Shown: piece after piece, positions 9,195-17,115 of the stretch
How the letters are laid out: every line of letters starts with the position of its first letter
Numbering within the stretch: position 1 is the first letter of the stretch
Origin: Bacteroidota bacterium
GTDB lineage: Bacteria > Bacteroidota > Bacteroidia > Flavobacteriales > Weeksellaceae
NCBI GenBank assembly: GCA_018902795.1
Contig: JAHIQD010000004.1
Span: 62,001-126,000 of the forward strand
Reading direction: 5' to 3'
DNA length: 64,000 bases
The notes under the pieces: generated by a model
Database searches by the model: none
Seen by the model: only the letters and a program-made list of their open reading frames with translations
What the model was told of the DNA's origin: nothing
Made by a program: the position numbers and the translations under genes

Positions 9195-9202
9195 CAAAGA
9201 TA
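9195..9202 (-). promoter_or_regulatory. -7 promoter box for glk
   Basis: TATCTTTG on the minus strand, 18 nt before the chosen ATG. It decides the start codon, because the longer frame would begin within this box. Confidence 0.6.
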
Positions 9203-9236
9203 ATAATTGTTTTTAAAAAATATCAGAAAAAATAAA

Positions 9237-9269
9237 AAACCTTCTTAAGCACTGACATTAAGAAGGTTT
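9237..9269 (-). terminator. Intrinsic terminator after the beta-barrel gene
   Basis: Perfect 11-bp stem AAACCTTCTTA / TAAGAAGGTTT, 11-nt loop, followed by a T-rich tract on the minus strand; 25 bp past the stop of the 9295-9870 gene. Confidence 0.85.
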
Positions 9270-9294
9270 AATTTATATAACTGAGGTTTTTCTG

Positions 9295-9870
9295 TTATTT
9301 CCCTAGAGGAATGTTGTAACCTACGCCTACCCCAATGGCACCGGCGTTGTATTTTTGATCACCAATTTCACCTTTGCTTCCTGTGAAAGTTTTCTGGTAC
9401 TGAACGGCGAAATTCCAGTCCTGGTTATGGTAACCAATTTCAGGTTTGATATAGAAACCGCCGTCTGGTCTGTCTGTGGTATTATTCGCTGCTACCTTAC
9501 TGTCGCCCACGATAAATCCGTAACCCAGATCTGTTCCAAGGTAAAATCCGTACTGTTTAGGATAAACTCTGATCAAAGCTGCTACCGGAACTACACCGAA
9601 ATCATTGTTATCAACGTTTACTCCATTTACCGTATTCGATTTTCCAAAGAAATGGCTATAACCGGTTGCGATACCCAAACCAAATCCCGGAGTAACAAGA
9701 TTCTGATAAGAGACGTCCAAACCTAAATTTCCTCCCGCGTTTTCAGCAGGAACTGCCAAACCGCCATTCACCCCTACTTTAATCATGTTTCTCATATCTG
9801 CATTCTGTGCACTAACTAAACCTGCTGACATTAATCCTAATGCAAGGATTGTTTTCTTCATTGAATTCAT
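9295..9870 (-). CDS. Small outer-membrane beta-barrel protein
   Basis: A 191-residue protein with signal peptide (MKKTILALGLMSAGLVSAQ after a possible 3-residue extension; starts at 9870 and 9861 are both possible). The mature part alternates aromatic and small residues in short strands ('FGLGIATGYSHFFG', 'QYGFYLGTDLGYGFIVG', 'GAIGVGVGYNIPLGK') and fits an eight-stranded OmpW/OmpA-like or 'porin family' barrel. The C-terminal residues alternate as expected for the final barrel strand, although the last residue is Lys rather than Phe. The role is unknown; such barrels are abundant in flavobacteria. It is monocistronic. Confidence 0.8.
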   Translation of the reverse strand: MNSMKKTILALGLMSAGLVSAQNADMRNMIKVGVNGGLAVPAENAGGNLGLDVSYQNLVTPGFGLGIATGYSHFFGKSNTVNGVNVDNNDFGVVPVAALIRVYPKQYGFYLGTDLGYGFIVGDSKVAANNTTDRPDGGFYIKPEIGYHNQDWNFAVQYQKTFTGSKGEIGDQKYNAGAIGVGVGYNIPLGK

Positions 9871-10063
9871 AATTTTAAATTTTAAGTTTTACAGGATAGT
9901 TGCTTGTCAAAATCGTGCCAAAACCCTTATTAACATTATCATTTTCAATACAGACCAGCCTTAATCAGCTGATAATCAAAACCAAAAAATTAAACACATA
10001 TTTATATTTCGGACCGAATAATTGATGAAAATTTGCAGACTTTTAACATTTAAATAAAAAAAA

Positions 10064-10087
10064 GAGTCAGATTTTTCAATCTGACTC
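10064..10087 (-). terminator. Intrinsic terminator after rhodanese gene
   Basis: Perfect 10-bp stem GAGTCAGATT / AATCTGACTC with a 4-nt loop, followed by Ts on the minus strand; 21 bp past the stop codon. Confidence 0.85.
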
Positions 10088-10108
10088 CTCCAATATGTTT
10101 CTTAAAGT

Positions 10109-10396
10109 TTACAAACTTTCTAAAGTTTCTTTCATTGTATCGTAACCTCCGCCATTATATACATCGGTCATTCCCTCTGATTTGAAATAATCTACTGCCT
10201 TTCCGCTTCTGTTACCGCTTCTGCAAAAGAAAATTTTAAATCCGCTCAGGTTGAGAATTTCCTGCTTTCTGTCTTCCAGTTCCCCCAAAGGGATATTCTG
10301 CGCTGCTTCAATATGGCCGTCCATTTCCAACTCCATGGGTTCGCGAACATCGATTAAGTGATAGTTGCCTGACTGTAATACCTCTACTAATGACAT
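10109..10396 (-). CDS. Single-domain rhodanese-like protein
   Basis: A 95-residue cytoplasmic rhodanese-fold protein likely to carry or transfer sulfane sulfur. It contains 'LIDVREPMELEMDGHIEAAQNIPLG' (the conserved DVRE entry strand, GHI.GA.NIPL) and the active loop 'FFCRSGNRSGKA' with catalytic Cys at about residue 69. It is divergent from queG; the promoters of the two genes lie back to back at 10478-10504. There is no link to a dedicated sulfur pathway in this window. Confidence 0.9.
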   Translation of the reverse strand: MSLVEVLQSGNYHLIDVREPMELEMDGHIEAAQNIPLGELEDRKQEILNLSGFKIFFCRSGNRSGKAVDYFKSEGMTDVYNGGGYDTMKETLESL

Positions 10397-10477
10397 AATA
10401 TTTTAATTTAAGGTTTATCTTTAAACGCTTCCTGAAGATTTATTTTTAAACAACAACCTTCATCAGCAATTCTAAGA

Positions 10478-10485
10478 CAAATTTA
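10478..10485 (-). promoter_or_regulatory. -7 promoter box for rhodanese gene
   Basis: TAAATTTG on the minus strand, about 80 nt before the ATG. Confidence 0.45.
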
Positions 10486-10496
10486 TGAAATAATGT

Positions 10497-10504
10497 TAGT
10501 TTTG
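10497..10504 (+). promoter_or_regulatory. -7 promoter box for queG
   Basis: TAGTTTTG, 11 nt upstream of the queG ATG, giving a very short leader. It faces away from the rhodanese promoter 12 bp to the left. Confidence 0.5.
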
Positions 10505-10515
10505 CACTAATAAAA

Positions 10516-11445
10516 ATGAACGCATTACCAGAAAAATATTCAGCGCTTATTAAAGCCAAAGCAAAAAAGTTTGGCTTTCAGAGTTGTGGGATTTCCAAAG
10601 CCGGATTTCTTGAGGAAGACGCAAGGCCATTTGAAAACTGGCTCAGTAAAAGTTATCATGGGGAAATGTCCTATATGGAAAACCATTTCGATAAAAGGCT
10701 GGATCCTACTCTTTTGGTGGAAGGCTCCAAATCGGTGATTTCACTTTCTTATAACTATTTCCCGGAGGAAAAGATTTCAACTTTTGATACCTTCAAGATT
10801 TCAAAATATGCTTACGGCCAGGATTATCATGAAATTATGAAAGAAATTCTGCAGGAAATGGTTGCAGAACTTAAAGAAGAAATCGGCGATTTTCACTGCC
10901 GGGTTTTTACGGATTCGGCGCCGGTTCTGGAGAGAAGCTGGGCAAGAAAATCGGGAATTGGCTGGGTGGGAAAAAATGCCAACCTCATCACCAAACAGAG
11001 CGGTTCCTTTTATTTTCTGGCGGAGATCATCTGCGATCTGGAGCTTCAGGAAGATGATGCAACCACCGATCATTGCGGAACCTGCACCAAATGTATTGAC
11101 GCCTGTCCGACAGACGCGATTGTTTCTGACAAAATTATCGACGGAAGCAAATGTATCTCCTACGCCACGATTGAGCTTAAAAACGAAATCCCTGAAAGCT
11201 TCAGAGACAAGATGGACGACTGGATGTTCGGCTGTGATATCTGTCAGGATGTGTGTCCGTGGAACCGGTTTTCAACCCCTCATCAGCAGGAAAAATTCAA
11301 ACCCAATGATTTTCTTAAAAATTACAGTAAAGAGGACTGGAAAGAACTGACGCAGGAACTGTTTTCGAAAATTTTCAGAAAGTCACCGGTTAAAAGAACA
11401 AAGTTTTCAGGTCTAAAGCGGAATATTGAATTCCTCGGACAATAG
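10516..11445 (+). CDS. queG: Epoxyqueuosine reductase
   Basis: Catalyses the last step of queuosine synthesis in tRNA, reducing epoxyqueuosine with cobalamin and two [4Fe-4S] clusters. The 309 residues match the short QueG form lacking the C-terminal HEAT repeats. Seen are the N-terminal 'FGFQSCGISKAGFLEEDA', the cobalamin-pocket region 'FTDSAPVLERSWARKSGIGWVGKN', cluster motifs 'CGTCTKCIDACPTDAI' and 'CDICQDVCPWNRF' with all eight cysteines. It stands alone with its own promoter; no other que gene is in the window. Confidence 0.95.
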   Translation: MNALPEKYSALIKAKAKKFGFQSCGISKAGFLEEDARPFENWLSKSYHGEMSYMENHFDKRLDPTLLVEGSKSVISLSYNYFPEEKISTFDTFKISKYAYGQDYHEIMKEILQEMVAELKEEIGDFHCRVFTDSAPVLERSWARKSGIGWVGKNANLITKQSGSFYFLAEIICDLELQEDDATTDHCGTCTKCIDACPTDAIVSDKIIDGSKCISYATIELKNEIPESFRDKMDDWMFGCDICQDVCPWNRFSTPHQQEKFKPNDFLKNYSKEDWKELTQELFSKIFRKSPVKRTKFSGLKRNIEFLGQ

Positions 11446-11748
11446 CGCTTGCGGAAACCTTCAGGTTCCGAACAATTGGCAAACGGCTAAACACCAATTT
11501 ATTCTTAATGTTAGCCTGATTCTTTAATACATGTTCCATTAAATTGACAATGATTTTAGAGGGAAAACAATTCTGTGAAAATCAGTGTCTTTTCTGTGTT
11601 CTTTTCGGTGCTTTTTTTACACGGATTTTGAATCTTTTTATCGTTTTAGAGTTTTTAGGCATAAATCATCATTTTTGTGATGAATAAATTTAAAAATTAT
11701 TTTCAAATGCAACAATACCTTGCGGAAAATATAATATTAATTTTTTAT
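11446..11748. other. Intergenic stretch without recognisable gene
   Basis: About 300 bp between queG and the DUF2459 gene. Near 11450-11475 a weak hairpin (CGGAA-ACC / GGTTCCG, one bulge) may help end queG but lacks a T-run. The rest is AT-rich with no ORF of note; the DUF2459 promoter lies at its right edge. Confidence 0.5.
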
Positions 11749-11756
11749 TACATTTG
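11749..11756 (+). promoter_or_regulatory. -7 promoter box for DUF2459 gene
   Basis: TACATTTG, perfect TAnnTTTG match, only 4 nt before the ATG. The mRNA is probably leaderless. Confidence 0.6.
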
Positions 11757-11760
11757 AAAA

Positions 11761-12438
11761 ATGAAGAAAACCGTTCTTATTATACTTAAAGCAATTTGGG
11801 CAATCATTGGTGTAACCGCTGTTTATGTTCTTTGTGGATTTCTAATTCCTTATATTGAAATTGCTGAAAAACCTGTTTCCGAACCTGAAAACATTACCGT
11901 ATATATTTTGACGAACGGCGTTCATACCGATTTGGTAGTTCCCATAAAATCTGCGGAAATCGACTGGAGCAAAGAAATATCTTTCGATAACACGGTTTCA
12001 AAAAGGACAGATTTCAATTATCTTTCCATTGGCTGGGGCGATAAAGGTTTTTACCTGGATACGCCCACCTGGGCAGAACTGAAATTTTCAACGGCTTTTA
12101 AAGCGGCATTCTGGCTGGGCGAATCTGCGATGCACTGCACTTTTTACGATAAAATGACAGAAGGTAAAGACTGCAAAAGGCTCACCTTAACCCATGAGCA
12201 GTATCTGGATTTAATTCAGTTCATCAGGAATAAATTCGACCGCGACCATAACGGAAAGCCGATCCTCATCAAAACTGATGCTGTTTACGGAAAAAATGAT
12301 GCTTTTTATGATGCAAAAGGAAGTTATAATTTCCTTGAAACCTGCAATACCTGGACGAACGACGGTCTGAAAGCGGCCGGACAAAAAGCCGCGCTGTGGA
12401 CCCCAACCGACCGGGGAATTTTTCAGCATTACCAATAA
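11761..12438 (+). CDS. DUF2459 (TIGR02117-type) conserved membrane-anchored protein
   Basis: A 225-residue protein of the DUF2459 family, whose function is unknown. One N-terminal transmembrane helix (about 5-30) is followed by a periplasmic domain with family-typical segments: 'LTNGVHTDLVVPI', 'LSIGWGDKGFYLDTPTW', and a C-terminal 'ETCNTWTNDGLKAAG' plus 'WTPTDRGIF'. The conserved His in 'GVHTD' and Cys in 'CNTW' look like a possible NlpC/P60-like dyad, which is inference. There is no operon partner; a hairpin follows 5 bp after the stop. Confidence 0.85.
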   Translation: MKKTVLIILKAIWAIIGVTAVYVLCGFLIPYIEIAEKPVSEPENITVYILTNGVHTDLVVPIKSAEIDWSKEISFDNTVSKRTDFNYLSIGWGDKGFYLDTPTWAELKFSTAFKAAFWLGESAMHCTFYDKMTEGKDCKRLTLTHEQYLDLIQFIRNKFDRDHNGKPILIKTDAVYGKNDAFYDAKGSYNFLETCNTWTNDGLKAAGQKAALWTPTDRGIFQHYQ

Positions 12439-12442
12439 AAAA

Positions 12443-12464
12443 AAACTCCCGTTATAGGGAGTTT
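12443..12464 (-). terminator. Shared intrinsic terminator between convergent genes
   Basis: Perfect 8-bp stem AAACTCCC / GGGAGTTT with a 6-nt loop. The strong T-run is on the minus strand, so it best serves the YceI-like gene ending at 12553, though it also directly follows the DUF2459 stop. Confidence 0.75.
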
Positions 12465-12552
12465 ACTATCAAAAGACATCAATTATGAAAAAATTTAATT
12501 TGAATGAATTTGTGGTGATGTGTTTTTAATATTTTTTTTAGGTCTGTTACTT

Positions 12553-13062
12553 TTAATCTTTAATGGCCAAACTGAAAAATAAATCGATTTCGTCTTTCAC
12601 ATAAACAATTCCTCCCATTTTCTTTGGCGGTACGATATTGAAATCTGAAAACTTCAACCTTTTGTTGCCTACCAGACTGTTATTGTACTCGCTGAATTCG
12701 ATTGCATATTTTTTGGTTACCGTCATCATCTTCACTTCTACAATCGCTGAAAATCTGTTGGCTGTTGTTTTGCGGAAATTCAGAAATTTAATGGTTAATA
12801 CCGGATATTTTTCTGAGTTCAGGGTTTTCCGGAAATCGGAAGTCATCATTTTGTTTCTGCAGTCGAAATCGTTAACCTGCAGCTGCACATTCGGAAGTTG
12901 ATTTCCGGTGAATGAGTAGATCGAACCTGAGTTCTTGAAATTGTCATTCGTGCATTTAAAAGTACTTACGTTGGTCCATCCGGTAATTTCCACTCCGTTG
13001 TTTTGGGAGAACAGAAGCACCGGGAAGATACTTAGCAGCAATATGATGATATTATTTTTCAT
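12553..13062 (-). CDS. Divergent YceI-like secreted protein
   Basis: A 169-residue secreted protein with an about 19-residue signal peptide (MKNNIIILLLSIFPVLLFSQ). The body is YceI-like: 'GWTNVSTFKC', then 'DCRNKMMTSDFRKTLNSEKYPVLTIKFLNF' (the alternating charged stretch followed by 'YP.LTIKF'), 'VTKKYAIEF' and a final 'DFNIVPPKKMGGIVYVKDEI' matching the C-terminal 'F+I.PP....V+V.DEI'. Two Cys (about 37 and 68) could form a disulphide. It lies 57 bp downstream of the porin-like gene, separated by a terminator, and may belong to the same regulon as the YceI-porin pair. Confidence 0.82.
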   Translation of the reverse strand: MKNNIIILLLSIFPVLLFSQNNGVEITGWTNVSTFKCTNDNFKNSGSIYSFTGNQLPNVQLQVNDFDCRNKMMTSDFRKTLNSEKYPVLTIKFLNFRKTTANRFSAIVEVKMMTVTKKYAIEFSEYNNSLVGNKRLKFSDFNIVPPKKMGGIVYVKDEIDLFFSLAIKD

Positions 13063-13075
13063 GGCGTTTTAAAAA

Positions 13076-13102
13076 GAAAGGGGTTTGAACAAAACCCCTT
13101 TC
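13076..13102 (-). terminator. Intrinsic terminator after porin-like gene
   Basis: Perfect 11-bp stem GAAAGGGGTTT / AAACCCCTTTC, 5-nt loop, T-rich on the minus strand. It sits between the porin and the YceI-like gene. Confidence 0.88.
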
Positions 13103-13119
13103 CAAAGAAATATTAAAAA

Positions 13120-14484
13120 TTAGAAACCTATGGTTGCTTCGAACATAATTCCATTGAATTTACCTCCTGAAAGTGCTGATTTCTGTTGTTTTGGTACTGA
13201 TGTATCCATTACATCCCATACAGTGCTTTCATTGTATTTCTGAGTTACATATTCCACTTTAGCAAGAACGTTTTTAGTCATATACCAACCGCCTGCGATG
13301 TTGAATCTGTCGATTTTTCTTTCTAAGGCTCCGTCAAAATCCTTACCGTTAATAGCATTGTATTTTCCTCCTAAGTAGAACTGTTCTTTTCCACCGAATC
13401 TGTATAATAACTCTCCTGCGTATTGGTTATAAGTACCGTCTGAATCTCTCTTCGTTGTAGCGTTGAGCAATTTGTTACCGGTTACATATTCGTAAGTTCC
13501 GAAGAATTCCAAACCTTTGTATTTAACGAATGGGTTAATCTGTACCGCTGTCATTTCTTTGAAACCTGGGTCAAATCTACCTGTTGATTGGTTTGATGTT
13601 CCCATTGCATCAGATAATGCGCTGTTTGCAGTGTTGGTTACCAATAAAAGATAATAATATCTTGAACCCGCTCTGTCATCTCCGTATAGTTTACCGTTAG
13701 TGCTTAAACCGTTGGTTTTAATTACTGAACCGGATAATCTCACTCTTAAATCCTGCTGAATCTGTTTGTCGTACGATAATTTTGCATAGATTGACGGTTT
13801 GTTGTCCGCAGTTCCTTTTGTAGCAGTCTGGTTCAATTTACCATTGGAAACCCCTAACATACCCATGAAACCGTTTTTGTAGTAATAAACCTCCCCGAAT
13901 GCCTGTGTTGTAAAGGAATCCATGATGTTGTTTTCACCAAATGAATTGTTGATTGCTTCAGCATTATCAGTTCTTTTGAAATGCGCATCACCGAAGTTGA
14001 TTTCGTCCATACCCACTTTCAATCTAACATCTTTCATTACATTTTCCAAAAAGCCTTTAGAAATAAAGTCAAGATTGTCAACCTGAATATATCCTCCTTT
14101 TACCCAAGCTTCGTTGTGGTGACGTGCAGAAAGATAAGTTCTCAAATGCATTTTCACTCCTTTTGCCAGGTAAGCGTTGATATCTAAATTCGCAGTTGGT
14201 AAGTTGAAATCGCTACCCATTGTATTAAGTACATAATCTTTACCTAAAGCTGCTGTTGTAGAATGATCCAAAGCCTGAAACTGTAAAGCGAAATCGCCGC
14301 CTACTGAAACCTGTACTCCATCATACTCAGGAGATTCTCCTTTTGGATCTTCAAAGATGTTACGGGTTGTTTTTTCCGGAGCCAAATAGTCTCTCATCGA
14401 AGTTGTGGTTTCCTGAGCGTTTAATACACTTACTCCGGAGAACAGTACTGCAAGCATTGAAGCTCTCATTAACATAGTTTTCAT
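13120..14484 (-). CDS. Porin-like outer-membrane barrel protein
   Basis: A 454-residue secreted protein with a signal peptide of about 23 residues ending 'SVLNAQ'. The mature chain has the alternating strands of a large OM barrel and ends in an aromatic 'IMFEATIGF' terminal strand (C-terminal Phe, the Bam-recognition signature). Residues 50-140 ('VSVGGDFALQFQ... ANLDINAYLAKGVKMHLRTYLS') resemble the first strands of phosphate-selective-porin-like (OprO/P) proteins of Bacteroidota. The substrate is unknown. It follows the YceI gene at 14515 with only 30 bp between, so the two are probably co-transcribed. Confidence 0.82.
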   Translation of the reverse strand: MKTMLMRASMLAVLFSGVSVLNAQETTTSMRDYLAPEKTTRNIFEDPKGESPEYDGVQVSVGGDFALQFQALDHSTTAALGKDYVLNTMGSDFNLPTANLDINAYLAKGVKMHLRTYLSARHHNEAWVKGGYIQVDNLDFISKGFLENVMKDVRLKVGMDEINFGDAHFKRTDNAEAINNSFGENNIMDSFTTQAFGEVYYYKNGFMGMLGVSNGKLNQTATKGTADNKPSIYAKLSYDKQIQQDLRVRLSGSVIKTNGLSTNGKLYGDDRAGSRYYYLLLVTNTANSALSDAMGTSNQSTGRFDPGFKEMTAVQINPFVKYKGLEFFGTYEYVTGNKLLNATTKRDSDGTYNQYAGELLYRFGGKEQFYLGGKYNAINGKDFDGALERKIDRFNIAGGWYMTKNVLAKVEYVTQKYNESTVWDVMDTSVPKQQKSALSGGKFNGIMFEATIGF

Positions 14485-14514
14485 ATTCTTAAAATTTTAA
14501 TTTTTATATTTAAA

Positions 14515-15048
14515 TTAGTTGGCTACCACATTTACTGTGATTTTCACGTCGTTACCAGTTTTCACAGTGTTCATCATAAATGATGGTGGAGTCACTCCGT
14601 AATCAGTTAATTTGATAGATTCTGTTCCGGTAATGGTGTAATTGTTACCGCTTTTGGCTACAGTTACCGGGAAGCTTACGGTTTTGGTTACATTAGTTAC
14701 GGTAAGTTTTCCTGTCATTGTTCCTTTACCCATATTTACAGAAGTTGCAGAGAAAGTGATGTTCGGATACTTGTCTGCATTCAGCGCTTTGTAAGCATTG
14801 CTGTCCATTGCTCCTTTTCCGCTTTTGAGTGTTTTAGAACCCATCCCGTAAGTAATATCAGTAATGGTGTTTCCTGCAACGTTTCCGGAGAAAGATCCTG
14901 CAGTGGAAGTCATAGACCAGTCGTGCATGGTTGAAGTTCCTGTAACGGTAGTTTTAACTGTTTTGCTGCTAATTTTCTGTGCAGCTACCAAGCCGGAAAA
15001 AAGTCCGAATGCTAAAACCAAGATTTTGAAGTTTGCTAAATTTTTCAT
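14515..15048 (-). CDS. YceI-family secreted protein, porin operon
   Basis: A 177-residue YceI-family protein with signal peptide (about residues 1-23, ending 'GLVAAQ'). Family motifs: 'TGTSTMHDWSMTSTAGSFSG' (T.S..HDW.......G.), 'KSGKGAMDSNAYKALNADKYPNITFSAT', 'GKLTVTNVTKTVSFPV' and 'IKLTDYGVTPPSFMMNTVKTGNDVKI'. The 'HDW' start and 'GVTPPSFMMNTVK' end place it in the subgroup often preceding a porin or cytochrome gene. It is first in a two-gene operon with the porin-like barrel, so the lipid-binding protein and the barrel may act together in envelope lipid or redox-carrier handling (inference). Confidence 0.92.
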   Translation of the reverse strand: MKNLANFKILVLAFGLFSGLVAAQKISSKTVKTTVTGTSTMHDWSMTSTAGSFSGNVAGNTITDITYGMGSKTLKSGKGAMDSNAYKALNADKYPNITFSATSVNMGKGTMTGKLTVTNVTKTVSFPVTVAKSGNNYTITGTESIKLTDYGVTPPSFMMNTVKTGNDVKITVNVVAN

Positions 15049-15101
15049 GTTTCTAAAATTTAATAATTATCGTTATTTATCTGTTCTCTTATTTTGTACT
15101 A

Positions 15102-15109
15102 CAAAGATA
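15102..15109 (-). promoter_or_regulatory. -7 promoter box for YceI-porin operon
   Basis: TATCTTTG on the minus strand, about 53 nt upstream of the YceI ATG. Confidence 0.5.
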
Positions 15110-15540
15110 GAACGATATTTATCAAATCCATAATAAAACAGCTTTAAATTCATATGACATATATCTTATTACGGAAGATGATTAAATTATAATCAATAAA
15201 AACGATATATTTTTTAATAATATACTAAAATATGAAATAATTTATAACTTATACTTAAAAAAAAGAATACAACGTTAAATAATGTTAAAACGAATTTTAA
15301 ACATCCATTTAATAAAGCGTGACAGAAGTCATACAAAAGAATATCAATATGTGAAAATAAAAGATATATTTATAGAAAGAAGTATATTGAATAAGGTTAA
15401 TTAATAAATTTTAGTTATTCAGACACATATATTTATAAGAATAATTGTTTGGATCGGAGGGCGTGACGAAATCAAACTGACTTTAACCCTGTCATTCCTA
15501 TTGATCCCTCATTCTATATATAGACAGAAGGATATCGCAC
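15110..15540. other. AT-rich intergenic region
   Basis: About 430 bp with no ORF, no clear promoter box and no hairpin of note. It is very AT-rich to about 15440; 15450-15510 is slightly more GC-rich. I see nothing functional in it beyond upstream sequence for the YceI-porin operon. Confidence 0.5.
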
Positions 15541-15544
15541 AAAA

Positions 15545-15570
15545 AAACCTCTGTAATAAAACAGAGGTTT
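15545..15570 (-). terminator. Intrinsic terminator of tRNA-Leu
   Basis: Perfect 10-bp stem AAACCTCTGT / ACAGAGGTTT with a 6-nt loop, followed by seven Ts on the minus strand; starts 3 bp after the tRNA 3' end. Confidence 0.9.
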
Positions 15571-15572
15571 TG

Positions 15573-15654
15573 TACCCGGTGCCGGAATCGAACCGGCACA
15601 TCTTGCGATACTAGAGTTTGAGTCTAGCGCGTCTACCAATTCCGCCAACCGGGC
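15573..15654 (-). tRNA. tRNA-Leu (anticodon CAA)
   Basis: The minus strand folds as a class II tRNA: acceptor GCCCGGT / ACCGGGT (with a G-U pair at 1-72), D-arm region 'GGCGGAATTGGTAGACGC', anticodon stem CTAGA / TCTAG closing the loop CTCAAAC (anticodon CAA, reads UUG), a long variable arm with a GCAA tetraloop, and T-arm GCCGG-TTCGATT-CCGGC. The 3' CCA is not encoded. A terminator follows at once; the tRNA is a single-gene unit. Confidence 0.97.
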
Positions 15655-15782
15655 AGCTTTAAATTGGTGTGCAAATATAGAATTTTTTTTATTTGTGAAA
15701 AACTATTTTCTGATATTTTTCAATATTAATGAGAAGTTGAGCCCCATTGGTCTGAAAATCTGAAAACTAAATTTACGTTGCA

Positions 15783-16547
15783 TTAAAACTGCAGTTCCAA
15801 CCCGTCATAAGCAAGATGCACATTTTCAGGAAGTTCATCCTGAGTTTCACCATGCGTTCCCAAGTGATGGGAAATATGGGTAAGATACATTTTTTTGGGT
15901 TTCAGTTCCTCAAAAAGTTCCAAAACCTGAGGCAGAATGAAATGTGCAGGATGAAAATTCTCTTTGCGGATACAGTTCAGGATTAAATAATCCAGATTCT
16001 TCAGTTTTTCCTTCTCTAATTCCGTAATATAACTTGCATCCGTAATATAAGCGAGATTCTTAAACTTAAAACCCAGTATCGGAATCTTATAATGCATCAC
16101 CTCCACCGGAATCACTTCCGTATCAAACAGATGGAATTCTTTATCAATTTCGTGCATTTCAAAAGAAGGTGCGCCGGGATATTTCACATTGGCAAATGCG
16201 TAAGAAAATCTCTGCTTCACCTCATCTCCCACTCTTTTGACGCAATACAGCGATACATCTTTTCCGGTACGGAAAATTAACGGTCTCACATCATCCAACC
16301 CGATCACATGATCATTGTGTTCGTGGGTCAGAAGAATGGCATCCAGATGATCCTCTTTATTATCAAGCATCTGCATCCGGAAATCAGGACCGCAGTCAAT
16401 CAGGATCTTTTTGCTGCCATCAGTGGTGACCAAAGCCGACGAACGGTAGCGCTGATCTTTGGGATTGGATGAAGTACAAACTTCGCAATGGCAGCCGATC
16501 ACAGGAATTCCCTGAGAAGTACCGGTTCCTAAAAATTTCAGCTTCAT
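15783..16547 (-). CDS. PhnP-like MBL-fold metallo-hydrolase
   Basis: A 254-residue cytoplasmic metallo-beta-lactamase-fold phosphodiesterase. It has the N-terminal 'LKFLGTGTSQGIPVIGCHCEVC' with paired cysteines of the structural zinc site (also Cys at about 25-27), the metal motif 'LTHEHNDHVIGLDD' (HxHxDH), 'YITDAS' and 'LTHISHHLG' with the last histidines. This matches PhnP/cyclic-phosphate phosphodiesterase-like enzymes; no phn genes are nearby, so the natural substrate is uncertain. Confidence 0.9.
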   Translation of the reverse strand: MKLKFLGTGTSQGIPVIGCHCEVCTSSNPKDQRYRSSALVTTDGSKKILIDCGPDFRMQMLDNKEDHLDAILLTHEHNDHVIGLDDVRPLIFRTGKDVSLYCVKRVGDEVKQRFSYAFANVKYPGAPSFEMHEIDKEFHLFDTEVIPVEVMHYKIPILGFKFKNLAYITDASYITELEKEKLKNLDYLILNCIRKENFHPAHFILPQVLELFEELKPKKMYLTHISHHLGTHGETQDELPENVHLAYDGLELQF

Positions 16548-16720
16548 TTCTTTTGACGTTGGTATGGTTTATCGGTAAATGTACAAAAATCAATAAAGCG
16601 TTTCACTAAGTTGACTCCTGTCTTTTGTATCAGGGCAAAGTTACTTATTTGTAGAAAGCATTGCAAGTAACCGCAACCTAATGGTGATCAGCACCAGCAG
16701 GTTCCATGACCCGGCTTTTA

Positions 16721-17041
16721 TCAGTCAAAACAGCCGACATCCGCCATTGACAAGGTATAATCTTTGCACGCCGGGCACAGGTTCCCTTCTGTATGCAGTT
16801 TGATGGGGTAAAAGTCTATCGTGCGGCTGTTATTGGGAAACCCTGATAAAATATTTTCGTTATAGAAAACGTAATCAGGATAAAACATTTTCTTTTTAAT
16901 ATTCACCATTTCCAATCCGGAGCTGCCATTCCTTAAGGCCGGTACCTTGCATACACTCCCGTGGTCAGCCATTCCTGCTCCATAATAGAGTTCTTCCGTT
17001 TTGTAGCCGCAAGTGCATGATGCTTTAATGATAGTTCCCAT
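16721..17041 (-). CDS. Small cysteine-containing protein, zinc-ribbon-like
   Basis: A 106-residue protein I do not recognise. An N-terminal 'CTCGYKTEELYYGAGM' and a C-terminal 'LCPACKDYTLSMADVGCFD' give two CxC/CxxC knuckles that could bind one zinc ion, as in short zinc-ribbon proteins. There is no signal peptide. It lies 75 bp downstream of the frameshifted gene at 17116-18044, on the same strand, and may be its operon partner. Function unknown. Confidence 0.65.
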   Translation of the reverse strand: MGTIIKASCTCGYKTEELYYGAGMADHGSVCKVPALRNGSSGLEMVNIKKKMFYPDYVFYNENILSGFPNNSRTIDFYPIKLHTEGNLCPACKDYTLSMADVGCFD

Positions 17042-17115
17042 TGTCCTTTATCCATTTAAAATTTCATCTTTGGTCGTCCGACCGTTTATCTGAATTTTTA
17101 ACTCACCATTCAAAA

